DNA of 64,000 bases from Cellulomonas hominis (GCF_014201095.1 NZ_JACHDN010000001.1:4402001-4466000), one strand, 5' to 3'; positions 16,302 through 26,330 are shown, numbered from the stretch's first letter. Program-made: numbers and translations. The notes: a model not told the origin generated them from the letters alone.

Positions 16302-18119
16302 TCACTTGCGGCCCTCCTCGTCCTCGTCGGTGCCGCGCGGGCGGTCGTCCACGATCGTCGCGCTGGACTGCTCCTCCTGGCCGCCGCCGTGCTGCGCGCG
16401 GTCGCGGGCCACGCCCTGCTCACCGGTGCGCTCGGCCTCCCAGTCGAAGAAGCCCGGCTCGGGCTCGACGTGGTCCATGGCCGCGACCTCGGGGTGGTGC
16501 AGGTCGAACGCCGGGCGCTCCGAGCGGATGCGCGGCAGCGAGGTGAAGTTGTGCCGCGGCGGCGGGCAGGACGTCGCCCACTCCAGGGACTGGCCGTAGC
16601 CCCACGGGTCGTCCACGGTGACCTTCGGCGCGCGGCGCCAGGTGATGTAGACGTTCCACAGGAACGGCAGCGTGGAGATCGCCAGGATCATCGAGCCGAC
16701 CGTGGAGAGCTGGTTCATCCAGGTGAACCCGTCCTCCGGCGAGTAGTCGGCGTACCGGCGCGGCATGCCCTCCGCACCCAGCCAGTGCTGGATGAGGAAC
16801 GTCATGTGGAAGCCGATGAACAGCAGCCAGAAGTGGATCTTCCCGAGCCGCTCGTTGAGCATCCGGCCCGTGAACTTCGGCCACCAGTAGTACATGCCGC
16901 CGAACATCATGAACACGACCGTGCCGAACACGACGTAGTGGAAGTGCGCCACCACGAAGTACGTGTCGGAGACGTGGAAGTCGAGGGCCGGGCTGGACAG
17001 GATGATGCCCGTCAGGCCGCCGAACAGGAACGTCGTGAGGAAGCCGATCGTCCAGAGCATCGGCGTCTCGAACGTGAGCTTCCCGCGCCACATCGTGCCG
17101 ATCCAGTTGAAGAACTTCACGCCGGTCGGCACCGCGATGAGCATCGTCATGAGCGAGAAGAACGGCAGCAGGACCGCGCCGGTGACGTACATGTGGTGCG
17201 CCCACACGGTGACGGACAGGGCGGCGATCGCGATGGTCGCGTACACCAGGCCCTTGTAGCCGAACACCGGCTTGCGGCTGAACACCGGCAGGATCTCGGT
17301 CGCGATGCCGAAGAACGGCAGGGCGATGATGTAGACCTCGGGGTGCCCGAAGAACCAGAACAGGTGCTGCCAGAGGATGGCGCCGCCGTTCTCGGGGTTG
17401 AACACCTGCGCCCCGAGCCGGCGGTCGGCGCCCAGCGCGAACAGCGCGGCGGCCAGCGGCGGGAACGCCATGAGCACGAGCAGGCTCGTGATGAGCGTGT
17501 TCCAGGTGAAGATCGGCATCCGGAACATCGTCATGCCGGGCGCGCGCATCGTGACGATCGTGGTGATGAAGTTGACCGCGCCGAGGATCGTGCCGAAACC
17601 GGTCAGCGCGAGGCCGAACACCCACAGGTCGCCGCCGGCGCCCGGCGAGTACACGGAGTTCGACAGCGGCGCGTACGCGAACCACCCGAACGAGGCCGCG
17701 CCCTGCGGGGTGAGGAACCCGGCGGCGGCGATCAGGCCGCCGAACAGGTACAGCCAGAACGAGAACGCGTTGAGCCGCGGGAACGCGACGTCCGGGGCAC
17801 CGATCTGCAGCGGCATGATGATGTTCGCGAACGCGGAGAACAGCGGGGTCGCGAACAGCAGCAGCATGATCGTGCCGTGCATCGTGAAGAGCTGGTTGTA
17901 CTGCTCCTTGCTCTGCACGACCTGGATGCCGGGCTCGAACAGCTCGGCGCGGATCAGCAGCGCCATGAGGCCGCCGATCGCGAACCACACGAACGCGGCG
18001 ATCATGTACATGTAGCCGATCGTCTTGTGGTCGGTCGACGTGACCCACTTGACGATCGTGCGGCCCAGGGTCTGGCGCCCGGGGGCGAGCCCCGGCACGA
18101 CCTCGACGGTGGCGGCCAT
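16302..18119 (-). CDS. ctaD: Cytochrome c oxidase subunit I
   Basis: 605 aa. Catalytic subunit with twelve TM helices holding haem a and the haem a3-CuB centre. Diagnostic segments are [13 protein letters not shown] (CuB His and the cross-linked Tyr region), HHMYVTG (CuB His pair) and [10 protein letters not shown] (haem ligands). The C-terminus has a polar tail of about 60 residues. The ATG at 18119 overlaps the ctaC stop by one base (TGATG), so the genes are coupled. Length and motifs are normal. Confidence 0.96.
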   Translation of the reverse strand: MAATVEVVPGLAPGRQTLGRTIVKWVTSTDHKTIGYMYMIAAFVWFAIGGLMALLIRAELFEPGIQVVQSKEQYNQLFTMHGTIMLLLFATPLFSAFANIIMPLQIGAPDVAFPRLNAFSFWLYLFGGLIAAAGFLTPQGAASFGWFAYAPLSNSVYSPGAGGDLWVFGLALTGFGTILGAVNFITTIVTMRAPGMTMFRMPIFTWNTLITSLLVLMAFPPLAAALFALGADRRLGAQVFNPENGGAILWQHLFWFFGHPEVYIIALPFFGIATEILPVFSRKPVFGYKGLVYATIAIAALSVTVWAHHMYVTGAVLLPFFSLMTMLIAVPTGVKFFNWIGTMWRGKLTFETPMLWTIGFLTTFLFGGLTGIILSSPALDFHVSDTYFVVAHFHYVVFGTVVFMMFGGMYYWWPKFTGRMLNERLGKIHFWLLFIGFHMTFLIQHWLGAEGMPRRYADYSPEDGFTWMNQLSTVGSMILAISTLPFLWNVYITWRRAPKVTVDDPWGYGQSLEWATSCPPPRHNFTSLPRIRSERPAFDLHHPEVAAMDHVEPEPGFFDWEAERTGEQGVARDRAQHGGGQEEQSSATIVDDRPRGTDEDEEGRK

Positions 18120-19081
18120 CAGCTCTCTCCCTCTTCGCCCTCGGGACCCTCACCGGTCACCCGGACGTCCTGCAGGCGGTTGTACTCGAGACCCAGCTGC
18201 CCGTCCTGGCCGGCGTCCCGCAGGTCCTCGATGTGCGCGTCGTACTCGTCGCGCGACACGACCTTCACGTTGAACAGCATCGACGAGTGCTCCTCGCCGC
18301 ACAGCTCGGCGCACTTGCCGACGTACTCGCCTTCCACCTGCGGCACGACCTGGAAGGTGTTGGTCCGCCCCGGGATCATGTCCTGCTTGTAGAGGAAGGC
18401 CGGCACCCAGAACGAGTGGATGACGTCGCGGGAGTCGAGCACGAACTCGACGCGCTCCCCGACGGGCAGGTACAGGGTGGGCTGCTCGGCGAGGACGCCG
18501 GTCGCGCCGACCTCCTGCGCGTGCTGGCCGGTGTCGTACACGTCGTCGTCGACGTAGTTGAAGTCCCAGCTCCACTGCTTGCCGATGACCTGGACGGTCA
18601 GGTCGGGCTCCGCCGAGGTGTCCTGGATCTCCGTCATGTCGCGCGCCGTGTAGTAGAACAGCACGCCGACCATGATGATCGGCAGGATCACGTACATGAT
18701 CTCGAGCGGCACGTGGTACCGGAGCTGCACGGGGAGCTGGTCGTCGTCCTTGCGCTTCCGGTAGACCGCGACGCACCAGATGATCAGGCCCCAGACCAGG
18801 ATGCCGACCAGCAGGGCGGCGACCCAGGAACCCACCCAGAGGTTGGTGATCCGGCCGGTCTGGTTCGTGATCTCGTTGTCGGAGTCGCCGGGGAGCCAGC
18901 CGCGCTGGACCTCGGGCGAGCATCCGGCGAGCGCGAGCGCGACGACGGTCGCGAGTCCCGCGACGGCCAGTCGGGTCCGCCTCGGGCGGCGGGGGGTCTG
19001 CGAGCGCACCGGGGGCCTTCCACTTCGGTCCCCGTCGCCCGCGACGCCTTCCGGGCGTCTGCCGTCCGACAGGGAAGTCAC
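18119..19081 (-). CDS. ctaC: Cytochrome c oxidase subunit II (lipoprotein)
   Basis: 320 aa from the GTG at 19081. A lipobox LALAGC with Cys54 follows a charged N-terminus and hydrophobic core, so the protein is probably lipidated. Two TM helices follow (about 83-105 and 128-150), then the periplasmic-side CuA domain with [12 protein letters not shown] (Cys-X3-Cys-X3-His then Met) and an upstream His in [10 protein letters not shown]. It receives electrons from QcrC and passes them to subunit I. The N-terminal 35 residues are unusually long and the start could be further in. Confidence 0.93.
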   Translation of the reverse strand: MTSLSDGRRPEGVAGDGDRSGRPPVRSQTPRRPRRTRLAVAGLATVVALALAGCSPEVQRGWLPGDSDNEITNQTGRITNLWVGSWVAALLVGILVWGLIIWCVAVYRKRKDDDQLPVQLRYHVPLEIMYVILPIIMVGVLFYYTARDMTEIQDTSAEPDLTVQVIGKQWSWDFNYVDDDVYDTGQHAQEVGATGVLAEQPTLYLPVGERVEFVLDSRDVIHSFWVPAFLYKQDMIPGRTNTFQVVPQVEGEYVGKCAELCGEEHSSMLFNVKVVSRDEYDAHIEDLRDAGQDGQLGLEYNRLQDVRVTGEGPEGEEGES

Positions 19082-19249
19082 CTAGGACCTTCGTCCTCGA
19101 TCCCGTGCAGCGTAGCGCGCGGACCGGCCGCTCGTGGCCCGAGAACCGCGTTTCCGGCCGACGAGATGACGGAGTGTCATCTGGATCACTCCCCGTTGAC
19201 CCCCGGGGGGGCCGGGCTTGCCCTGTCCTGGGCGGATACCGTGCCTGAC

Positions 19250-20419
19250 GTGACCGCCGCCCCGCTGCCGACCGCCCGCGTCGTCCTCGACTCCGCCGGG
19301 CGCGCGCCCGTGCTCCCCGCGGCCCGGGAGGCGTACCTCGCGGCGCTCGACGAGGGCTGGGCGGACCCGCGGCGGCTGCACTCCGAGGGGCGGCGCGCCC
19401 GGGCCCTGCTCGACGGCGCCCGCGAGGCCGTGGCCGCCCTGGTGGGCGCGCGCACCGAGGAGGTCGACCTCGCGCCCTCGCACACCGCCGCGCTGCACGG
19501 GGCCGTGCGCACGGTCGCCCGCGGTCGGCGGCGGGTCGGCGGCACGGTCGTCGCGTCCGCGGTCGAGCGGATGGCCGTCCTCGACGCCGCCGACCTGGCG
19601 GCGAGCGAGTCCGGCGGCGGGACCCGGGTGACGGTGCCCGTCGACCGCTCGGGCCAGGTGGACCTCGCGGCCTTCGCGGAGGCCGTCGCCGCACCGGGCG
19701 TGTCGCTCGCCGCCCTGCAGCACGCCAACGGCGAGGTCGGCACCCGGCAGCCCGTCGCCGAGGCGCACGCCGCCGCCCGCGCGGCCGGGGTGCCGCTGCT
19801 GGTCGACGCCGGGTCGTCGTTCGGGCACGTGCCGGTCGGCGCGGCGTGGGACGTCCTCACGCTCGACCCCGGCGACGTCGGCGCGCCGCCCGGGGTCGCG
19901 GTGCTCGTCACCCGCGCCGGCGTGCGCCGCTCCCCCGTCGGCCCGGCCGACGAGGACCGCTGGTTCCCCGGCGGGGTCGCCGTCCCCGCGGCCCTGGCCG
20001 CCGCGGTGGCGCTGCAGCACGCCGACGCGCGGGTGCGGGCCGGGGACGACGACCGGGCGGCGCTGGTGGACCGGGTGCGCTCGCGCGTGGCCGGCATCCG
20101 GCTGGTCGACGTGGCCGGCCCCGCCGCGCACGCCGAGCGGCTGCCGCACGTGCTGACGTTCTCCTGCCTCTACGTCGACGGGGAGGCGGTCGTGACGGCG
20201 CTGGACCGGGCCGGGTTCGCCGTCGCGTCCGGGTCCGCGTGCACGTCGGCGACCGAGACGCCCAGCCACGTGCTCGCCGCGATGGGGCTGCTCAGCCAGG
20301 GGAACGTGCGGCTCTCGCTCCCCCGCGGCACGACGGCCGCGGACGTGGACCGGTTCTGCGCGGTGCTCCCGGGGGTGGTCGCGGACCTCCGCCGCGCCGC
20401 GGGGGCGGGCGACCTCTGA
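19250..20419 (+). CDS. Cysteine desulfurase-like protein lacking the PLP lysine
   Basis: 389 aa. Aminotransferase class V / IscS-NifS fold. The mobile-loop cysteine is kept (VASGSACTSATETPSHVL matches the IscS active loop), and so are VDAGSSFGHVPV (Asp that binds the PLP ring nitrogen) and the C-terminal NVRLSLPRGTT. Where IscS has SGHK with the Schiff-base lysine, this protein has DPGD (VLTLDPGDVGAPPGV), and the stacking His of TEHKAV is Arg in SAVERMAV. It may be a pseudo-enzyme or sulfur-transfer partner. The GTG at 19250 lies ten bases after GGATAC; a GTG at 19241 is in frame. It converges on erpA, which fits an Fe-S role. Confidence 0.8.
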   Translation: MTAAPLPTARVVLDSAGRAPVLPAAREAYLAALDEGWADPRRLHSEGRRARALLDGAREAVAALVGARTEEVDLAPSHTAALHGAVRTVARGRRRVGGTVVASAVERMAVLDAADLAASESGGGTRVTVPVDRSGQVDLAAFAEAVAAPGVSLAALQHANGEVGTRQPVAEAHAAARAAGVPLLVDAGSSFGHVPVGAAWDVLTLDPGDVGAPPGVAVLVTRAGVRRSPVGPADEDRWFPGGVAVPAALAAAVALQHADARVRAGDDDRAALVDRVRSRVAGIRLVDVAGPAAHAERLPHVLTFSCLYVDGEAVVTALDRAGFAVASGSACTSATETPSHVLAAMGLLSQGNVRLSLPRGTTAADVDRFCAVLPGVVADLRRAAGAGDL

Positions 20420-20443
20420 CCCCGCACGCAGACCCGGACGCGC

Positions 20444-20476
20444 AGGAGCCCCGGACCGCACCGGTCCGGGGCTCCT
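20444..20476. terminator. Bidirectional terminator between the desulfurase-like gene and erpA
   Basis: AGGAGCCCCGGACC (20444-20457) and its exact complement (20463-20476) form a 14-bp stem with a 5-nt loop between convergent genes. Confidence 0.75.
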
Positions 20477-20497
20477 CGCGTCAGGCCGTGGCCGCGG

Positions 20498-20848
20498 TCA
20501 GCTGAACGAGCCGCCGCAGGCGCAGCTGCTGCCGGCGTTCGGGTTGTCGATCGTGAAGCCCTGCTTCTCGATCGTGTCCGCGAAGTCGATCGTCGCGCCC
20601 TCGAGGTACGGGACGCTCATGCGGTCCACGACGACCTCGACGCCGTCGAAGTCGCGCAGGGCGTCGCCGTCGAGCACCCGCTCGTCGAAGTAGAGCTGGT
20701 AGATCAGGCCCGAGCACCCGCCGGGCTGCACCGCGATGCGCAGGCGCAGGTCGTCGCGCCCCTCCTGCTCGAGCAGGCTGCGCACCTTGTCGGCCGCGAC
20801 GTCGGTGAGCACGACGCCGTGCGTCGCGGTCTCGGTGGTCTCGCTCAT
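20498..20848 (-). CDS. erpA: Iron-sulfur cluster insertion protein (HesB/IscA, ErpA-like)
   Basis: 116 aa. A-type carrier that delivers Fe-S clusters to target proteins. The three conserved cysteines are Cys45 (GGCSGLIYQLYF), Cys109 and Cys111 (SCACGGSF). The ATG at 20848 follows GGAG spaced seven bases; longer frames upstream have no similarity. It is the tail-to-tail neighbour of a desulfurase-like gene and lies near Rieske and cytochrome genes that need clusters and cofactors. The same gene stands between ctaC and glycerate kinase in Mycobacterium tuberculosis. Confidence 0.93.
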   Translation of the reverse strand: MSETTETATHGVVLTDVAADKVRSLLEQEGRDDLRLRIAVQPGGCSGLIYQLYFDERVLDGDALRDFDGVEVVVDRMSVPYLEGATIDFADTIEKQGFTIDNPNAGSSCACGGSFS

Positions 20849-21014
20849 GGTGTCTCCTGACGGGTCTCGCTGTCGGTCGCCGGCGCGCGCGCACGCGTGC
20901 CGCGGGGCGGTCACGCCAGGCACAACCGCGACCCCACGTGATCTGTTCCCCAATGTACGCCCGCACCCCGGGTGCACCACGGGACGCGCACAGGACCCGA
21001 CCGATCCCCGGCCG

Positions 21015-22298
21015 TCATCGGGACCACGTGCGGGCCACCCGCGGGACGCGCCCGCGGAGCGCCGCGGCCGGGTCGGCCCGCCACCGCTGCGCGTCGTCCG
21101 GGTGCTCCAGCACCGCGAACCCGCCCGCCAGCCCCGCGGCGCCCCAGTCCCGGCGACCGGTGCGCAGCTGCGCGGCCAGCGCCACGGCCGGGACCCCGAG
21201 CGGCAGCGCGGCCCGGGCGACCGCCCCGACGACGCCGTGCTCCAGCCCGGCGGAGTCCAGCACGCCCGCGCCGGTGACGACCAGGTCGGCCTCGGCCACC
21301 CGCGCGGCCAGGCCCACGGCGTCCGCGACCCACGCCGCGCCCTCGACCAGCCGCGCGCCGAGCAGCCCGAGCGCGAACGCCGCTCCCCCGCCGGCGCCGG
21401 AGCCCGGGACGAGGGCCGCGCGCGACCCGGGCGCGCGAGCCGCTCCGGAGCGACCGGCGCTGCCCGCGCCCGCGCCCGCGCCCGCTCCCGCTCCCGCGCC
21501 CGCACCGCCCGCCAGCAGGTCCCGCCGCGCGGGCCTGCCGGCCTCCGCCGCCGCTCCGGCCGCGTGCACGAACGCCGCCATCGCCCGCTCCGCGTCCTGC
21601 GCCGCCTCCGCGTCCGCGCGCCCGGACTCCGCGAGGTCCGCCGACACCCCGGCGAGCCCGAGCAGCGGGAGGTCGTGCGCGTGCAGGGCCACCAGGTCCC
21701 GCCCCGCGAGCGCCTCCCGCAGCTCCGCCAGGCCGCGCAGGTCGCCCGCGCCGCCCGCGAGCCCGCCCGTCGCCGCGCCGACGCCGAGCGCCGCGAGCAG
21801 CCCCGCGCCGCCGTCGTGCGCCACGGTCCGCCGCCCGCCGAGCCCGATCACCACCCGCCCGGCACCGGTGTCCAGCGCCGCCGCCACGAGCGTCCCGAGC
21901 CCCGTCGACGTGGTCGCGGTGACGGGCACGGCCCCGGGGTCGGCCGCCCCGAGGGCGAGCGCGCCGTCGACGTACACGGTGCGCGCCCCCGACGGCTCGT
22001 GCACGACGAGCACCGCACCCGGGACGACCGCGTCGTGCGCGTCCGTCGTCGTCACCGAGAGCAGGTCCCCGCCGCGGGCCGCCCGCACCGCGTCCACGAG
22101 ACCGGGCCCGCCGTCCGAGAGCGGCAGCGGCACGAGGGTGTCGCCGGGCGCCCCCTCCCGCCAGCCGGCGGTGATCGCCGCGACCGCCTCGGGGGCCGTC
22201 AGCGCGGGCCACGGGTCGCCGGCGGGCACGCCGCGGGGACGGGCGGGGCCGTCGTCCGGGCGCGCGTCGAACCGGCCGGGGGCGACGAGGACGTGCAC
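21015..22298 (-). CDS. Glycerate kinase
   Basis: 427 aa. Phosphorylates glycerate to 2- or 3-phosphoglycerate. Family features are the N-terminal LVAPGRFD (family KxxFxxS-like region, altered here), PLSDGGPGLVDA, TSTGLGTLV, VVIGLGGRRTVAHDGGAG (the GGSATNDGG-like nucleotide loop) and LVVTGAGVLDSAG. Residues near 264-280 are a Gly/Ala repeat encoded by hexanucleotide repeats and are probably a disordered insertion. The start is GTG at 22298 with GAGGA upstream. Several signature residues differ from textbook GlxK sequences, so the substrate is not certain. Confidence 0.8.
   Translation of the reverse strand: MHVLVAPGRFDARPDDGPARPRGVPAGDPWPALTAPEAVAAITAGWREGAPGDTLVPLPLSDGGPGLVDAVRAARGGDLLSVTTTDAHDAVVPGAVLVVHEPSGARTVYVDGALALGAADPGAVPVTATTSTGLGTLVAAALDTGAGRVVIGLGGRRTVAHDGGAGLLAALGVGAATGGLAGGAGDLRGLAELREALAGRDLVALHAHDLPLLGLAGVSADLAESGRADAEAAQDAERAMAAFVHAAGAAAEAGRPARRDLLAGGAGAGAGAGAGAGAGSAGRSGAARAPGSRAALVPGSGAGGGAAFALGLLGARLVEGAAWVADAVGLAARVAEADLVVTGAGVLDSAGLEHGVVGAVARAALPLGVPAVALAAQLRTGRRDWGAAGLAGGFAVLEHPDDAQRWRADPAAALRGRVPRVARTWSR
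21462..21503. repeat. Hexanucleotide repeat inside the glycerate kinase gene
   Basis: Seven 6-bp units: four GCCCGC, two TCCCGC, one GCCCGC. They encode alternating Gly-Ala on the minus strand. Being in frame, a gain or loss of units would not shift the reading frame. Confidence 0.85.
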
Positions 22299-22369
22299 GC
22301 GGCGATCCTCGCACGCGCCGGCGGGACCGCGGAGCGGAGGTCCTGGTCAGCGCGCGGGAGCCCTGTGGG

Positions 22370-23584
22370 ATGATCCTGCGCGTGACTCTCCTCGCCCCCG
22401 AGACCACCTTCACCGAGCCCGCGTCGTCCGCCCTGCTGCTGCTCGGCCAGGGCCGGGACCTCGCGTCCGAGCGCGGCGTCGAGTGCGCCGGCGGCCTGCC
22501 CGCCGCCTCCGACCCCGACCTGGTGGAGCGCGCCCGCGCCGCCCGGGCCGCCCTCGGCGACCGGGCCTTCGTGCTGGGCCACCACTACCAGCGCGACGAG
22601 GTCATCGACTTCGCCGACGTCACCGGCGACTCCTTCAAGCTCGCGCGCGAGGCCGCCGCCCGGCCCGACGCCGAGTTCATCCTGTTCTGCGGCGTGCACT
22701 TCATGGCCGAGTCGGCGGACATCCTCACGTCCGACGCCCAGCAGGTCGTGCTGCCGGACATGGCGGCCGGCTGCTCGATGGCGGACATGGCGGCGATCGA
22801 CCAGGTCGAGGACGCGTGGGACGTGCTGGTCGAGGCCGGCGTCGCCGAGGACACCGTGCCGGTGACCTACATGAACTCGACGGCGGCCATCAAGGCGTTC
22901 ACCGGCCGGCACGGCGGCACCGTCTGCACGTCCTCCAACGCGCACGTCGCGCTGCGCTGGGCGTTCGACCAGGTGGGCGGCGTCGACGGCACCGGCAAGG
23001 TGCTGTTCATGCCGGACCAGCACCTGGGCCGGAACACCGCGGTGCTGCAGCTCGGCATCCCCCTCGACCGGTGCGTGGTGTTCGACCCGCGGAAGCCGAA
23101 CGGCGGCCTCACGACGCAGGAGCTGCGCGACGCCCGGATGATCCTGTGGCGCGGGCACTGCTCGGTGCACGGCCGGTTCAGCGCGCAGAACCTCGTCGAC
23201 GTCCGCGCGGCCGTCCCCGACGTCACCGTCCTGGTCCACCCGGAGTGCCGGCACGAGGTCGTCACCGGCGCCGACATGGTCGGGTCGACGGAGTACATCA
23301 TCAAGGCGCTCGACGCCGCGCCCGCCGGGTCGGCCTGGGCCATCGGGACCGAGCTCAACCTGGTGCGCCGCCTGGCCGCCGCCCACCCGGACAAGCGGAT
23401 CTCGTACCTCGACTCGACCGTCTGCTTCTGCTCCACCATGAACCGGATCGACCTGCCGCACCTCGTGTGGGCGATGGAGTCGCTGCGGGACGGGCGGGTC
23501 GTCAACCGCATCGTGGTCGACGCCGACGACGCCCACTGGGCGCGCGTGGCGCTCGACCAGATGCTCGCGCTGCCCGGGTACTGA
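22370..23584 (+). CDS. nadA: Quinolinate synthase A
   Basis: 404 aa. Condenses iminoaspartate with dihydroxyacetone phosphate to quinolinate in NAD synthesis, using a [4Fe-4S] cluster. Cluster cysteines are expected in LFCGVHFMAESA, RGHCSVHGRF and TVCFCSTMN, all present; HHYQRDEV and HPECRHEV are further signatures. The ATG at 22370 has GGGAG nine bases upstream. A GTG at 22382 is an alternative, since GATGAT ends seven bases before it in the leaderless pattern seen at many genes here. nadB and nadC are not in the window. Confidence 0.93.
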   Translation: MILRVTLLAPETTFTEPASSALLLLGQGRDLASERGVECAGGLPAASDPDLVERARAARAALGDRAFVLGHHYQRDEVIDFADVTGDSFKLAREAAARPDAEFILFCGVHFMAESADILTSDAQQVVLPDMAAGCSMADMAAIDQVEDAWDVLVEAGVAEDTVPVTYMNSTAAIKAFTGRHGGTVCTSSNAHVALRWAFDQVGGVDGTGKVLFMPDQHLGRNTAVLQLGIPLDRCVVFDPRKPNGGLTTQELRDARMILWRGHCSVHGRFSAQNLVDVRAAVPDVTVLVHPECRHEVVTGADMVGSTEYIIKALDAAPAGSAWAIGTELNLVRRLAAAHPDKRISYLDSTVCFCSTMNRIDLPHLVWAMESLRDGRVVNRIVVDADDAHWARVALDQMLALPGY

Positions 23585-23617
23585 GGCCGGGCGGTCCGCC
23601 GCCGAGAGGAGGACCCG

Positions 23618-24217
23618 ATGAGCACGGGAAGCCCGCTGCGGGTCGGGATCGTCGTGTTCGACGACGCCGAGGAGCTCGACGTCGTCGGGCCGTTCGACGT
23701 GCTGACCTGGTGGGCCGCGCACTCCGTGCTGCGCCCCGAGGTCGTGACCTTCTCCGCGGACGGTGCCGGGGTGCGGTGCGCGAAGGGCCTCCGGCTGCTC
23801 CCCGACACCTCCCGCGACGAGGTCGGCCCGCTGCACGTGCTGGTGCACCCCGGCGGCCAGGGCACCCGCCCGCTGACCCGGGACCACGAGCACCTGGCCT
23901 GGGTGCGGGAGATGCGCCGGGACACCGCGCTCATGACGTCGGTGTGCACGGGCGCGCTGGTCTACGCCGCGGCGGGGCTGCTCGCCGGCCGGCCCGCCAC
24001 GACGCACTGGGCCGCCGTCGACGAGCTCGCCGATCTCGACCCGAGCGTCCTGGTCGACACGGAGGCGCGCTTCGTCGACGACGGCGACGTCGTCACGTCG
24101 GCCGGGGTGTCCGCCGGCATCGACATGGCGCTGCACCTCGTGGCGCGCCTGGAGTCCCGCGAGATGGCCCGCGCCGTCCGACGCGGCATCCAGTACGACC
24201 CGGCCCCGCCGGTCTGA
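23618..24217 (+). CDS. DJ-1/PfpI family protein
   Basis: 199 aa. Class I glutamine amidotransferase-like fold with the nucleophile-elbow Cys110 (MTSVCTGALVYAAAGLL), preceded by GIVVFDDAEELDVVGPFDVL and followed by TTHWAAVDEL and TSAGVSAGIDMALHLV. This is the subgroup that also forms the N-terminal sensor domain of AraC-type regulators, but no AraC domain is present. Substrate unknown (isonitrile hydratase and glyoxalase-type activities occur in relatives). GAGAGGAGG before the ATG is a strong Shine-Dalgarno, and the gene lies 33 bases after nadA. Confidence 0.85.
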   Translation: MSTGSPLRVGIVVFDDAEELDVVGPFDVLTWWAAHSVLRPEVVTFSADGAGVRCAKGLRLLPDTSRDEVGPLHVLVHPGGQGTRPLTRDHEHLAWVREMRRDTALMTSVCTGALVYAAAGLLAGRPATTHWAAVDELADLDPSVLVDTEARFVDDGDVVTSAGVSAGIDMALHLVARLESREMARAVRRGIQYDPAPPV

Positions 24218-24284
24218 CGTCCCGCACCACCCGACGGCCGCCTGCGCCGCGCCCGGTGCGGGCGCGTGCGGGCGGTTCGGGCGG

Positions 24285-25664
24285 TCAGACGGCCAGGCGG
24301 GACAGGAGGAGGGCCTCCGCGAGGACGACCTTCTCCAGCTCCGCGAGGTGCACCGACTCGTTGGCGCCGTGGGCGCGGGAGTCCGGGTCCTCGACGCCCG
24401 TCACCAGGATCGCCGCGTCGGGGTACACCTCGAGCAGGTCGGCGATGAACGGGATCGACCCCCCGATGCCGATGTCGACCGGCTCGGTGCCCCACGCGTC
24501 CGCGAACGCCTGCCGGGCCGCGCGCATCGCCGCGGAGTCGGCCGGCGCCTGGAACGGCTTGCCCAGCTCCCCGTCCCGCACGGTGACCCGCGCGCCGAAC
24601 GGCGCGTTGCCCTCCAGGTGCGCGCGCAGCGCCGCCAGGGCAGCCGCGGGGTCCTGCCCGGGGGCGATCCGCATCGAGAGCTTCGCGGTGGCCCTCGGGG
24701 CGATCGTGTTGCTCGCGGTGGCGACGCGCGGGGCGTCCAGGCCGATGACCGCGATCGTCGGGCGGGTCCACAGCCGCGCGGTGATCGGTCCGGTGCCGGC
24801 CAGCCGCACCCCGTCCAGCACGGAGGCGTCGGCGCGGAACGCGTCCTCGTCGTAGTCGACCGCCGGGTCGGGCGCGGTGACCAGACCGGGCACGGCCACG
24901 TCGCCCGCGTCGTCGTGCAGCGTGGCGATCAGCCGGGACAGCAGCGTCACGGCGTCGAGCACGGGGCCGCCGAACATGCCGGAGTGCACCGCGTGGTCCA
25001 GCACGGCGACCTCGACGTCGAGGTCCACCAGCCCGCGCAGCGACGTGGTCAGGCCGGGGACGCCGACCTTCCAGTTCGACGAGTCCGCGACGACGATGAC
25101 GTCCGCCGCCAGCAGGTCGCGGTAGGTGTGCAGGAACCGGGTGAAGGACGGCGAGCCGACCTCCTCCTCGCCCTCGACGAACACCGTGACGCCGACGCCG
25201 AGCTCGTCGCCGAGCACCCGCAGCGCGCCGAGGTGCGCCACCACGCCGGCCTTGTCGTCCGCCGCGCCGCGCCCGTACAGGCGGCCGTCGCGCTCGGTGG
25301 GCTCGAACGGGTCGGTGTCCCAGTCCTCCCGGGCGCCGGGCGGCTGCACGTCGTGGTGCGCGTAGAGCAGGACGGTCGGGGCGCCGGCGGGCGCGGGGCG
25401 GCGGGCGACGACCGCGGGCGCGCCGGGGGTGCCGTCGGGGCGCCCGACCGAGAGGACCTGGACCTCCGGCAGCCCGGCCTCGCGCAGCAGGCGCGCGACG
25501 TGCTCCGCGCTGGCGGCGACGTGCGCCTGGTCGAAGTCGGCGTTCGAGACGCTCGGGACGCGGACCAGGGCCTCGAGGTCGGCGCGGACGCCGGCGAAGG
25601 CCTCCTGGACGCGGGACCGCAGGTCGGGCACGGACGGGAGGGCGGGGGACGTCGGCTCTGTCAC
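24285..25664 (-). CDS. M20 family dipeptidase (metallopeptidase)
   Basis: 459 aa. Dinuclear zinc peptidase of the CNDP/DapE type. Metal motif [10 protein letters not shown] is near residue 96, the bridging Asp and base follow in [10 protein letters not shown], and the glutamates in [15 protein letters not shown] dimerisation domain is inserted at about 200-330. The start is GTG at 25664, with TAGCGT ending eight bases upstream (leaderless), back to back with the DUF3043 gene. The substrate is probably small peptides and cannot be specified. Confidence 0.9.
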   Translation of the reverse strand: MTEPTSPALPSVPDLRSRVQEAFAGVRADLEALVRVPSVSNADFDQAHVAASAEHVARLLREAGLPEVQVLSVGRPDGTPGAPAVVARRPAPAGAPTVLLYAHHDVQPPGAREDWDTDPFEPTERDGRLYGRGAADDKAGVVAHLGALRVLGDELGVGVTVFVEGEEEVGSPSFTRFLHTYRDLLAADVIVVADSSNWKVGVPGLTTSLRGLVDLDVEVAVLDHAVHSGMFGGPVLDAVTLLSRLIATLHDDAGDVAVPGLVTAPDPAVDYDEDAFRADASVLDGVRLAGTGPITARLWTRPTIAVIGLDAPRVATASNTIAPRATAKLSMRIAPGQDPAAALAALRAHLEGNAPFGARVTVRDGELGKPFQAPADSAAMRAARQAFADAWGTEPVDIGIGGSIPFIADLLEVYPDAAILVTGVEDPDSRAHGANESVHLAELEKVVLAEALLLSRLAV

Positions 25665-25672
25665 AGACCCGC

Positions 25673-25678
25673 ACGCTA
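25673..25678 (-). promoter_or_regulatory. -10 hexamer TAGCGT for the M20 peptidase gene
   Basis: Ends eight bases before the GTG at 25664. Divergent from the -10 at 25685, leaving only six bases between the two boxes. Confidence 0.45.
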
Positions 25679-25684
25679 CTCGAC

Positions 25685-25690
25685 TACCCT
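25685..25690 (+). promoter_or_regulatory. -10 hexamer TACCCT for the DUF3043 gene
   Basis: Ends six bases before the GTG at 25697. Leaderless arrangement. Confidence 0.5.
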
Positions 25691-25696
25691 GGTGGG

Positions 25697-26311
25697 GTGT
25701 TCGGACGCAGCAAGGACGGCAGCACCGCCGGGACCACCCAGGAGCCCCTGACCGAGGAGACCCCCGGCATGGCCGAGGTCCCCGGGTCGGGCAAGGGCCG
25801 CCCCACCCCCAAGCGGAAGGTCGCCGAGGCCGCCAACCGCCGCCCGCTCGTGCCCACGGACCGCAAGGCCGCGGGCAAGGAGGCCCGCGCGGCGCAGCGC
25901 GTCGAGCGCGACCGGCAGTACGCCGCCATGCAGACCGGCGACGAGAAGTACCTCCCCGCGAAGGACAAGGGCGCCGTCCGCCGGTACGTCCGCAACTACG
26001 TGGACGCCCGCTGGAGCCTCGGCGAGCTGTTCCTGCCGGTGGCGATCGTCATGCTGCTCGCCAACATGATCCTGACCTCGTGGAACCCGGACGTCGCGTT
26101 CCTCGGTCTGGTGGTGCTGTACCTCTTCATCGTCGCGATGGTCGTGGACGTCGTCATCATGTGGCGGAGGCTGCGCAAGCGGCTGATCGCGAAGTTCGGC
26201 GACGACGCGATCCAGCGCGGCCTGATGATGTACTCCGTCACCCGGGTGTTCCAGATCCGCCGCGCCCGCCTGCCCAAGCCGCAGGTGAAGCACGGCGAGT
26301 ACCCGGAGTAG
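25697..26311 (+). CDS. DUF3043 family membrane protein
   Basis: 204 aa, function unknown. The N-terminal 110 residues are charged and cytoplasmic ([20 protein letters not shown] is a conserved start). Two TM helices follow (about 113-132, [15 protein letters not shown]; and 137-157, [20 protein letters not shown]), then a basic tail [12 protein letters not shown]. This matches the actinobacterial DUF3043 family (Rv2206-like in M. tuberculosis, also near glycerate kinase). The GTG at 25697 is supported by TACCCT six bases upstream. Confidence 0.88.
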   Translation: MFGRSKDGSTAGTTQEPLTEETPGMAEVPGSGKGRPTPKRKVAEAANRRPLVPTDRKAAGKEARAAQRVERDRQYAAMQTGDEKYLPAKDKGAVRRYVRNYVDARWSLGELFLPVAIVMLLANMILTSWNPDVAFLGLVVLYLFIVAMVVDVVIMWRRLRKRLIAKFGDDAIQRGLMMYSVTRVFQIRRARLPKPQVKHGEYPE

Positions 26312-26330
26312 AGCACCCCGCCCGGCGTCC

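Noticed and set aside
19218..19240. Canonical -35/-10 promoter (TTGCCC ... GATACC) for the desulfurase-like gene
   Set aside because: The spacing of 11 bases is too short; only the -10-like GGATAC is worth noting.
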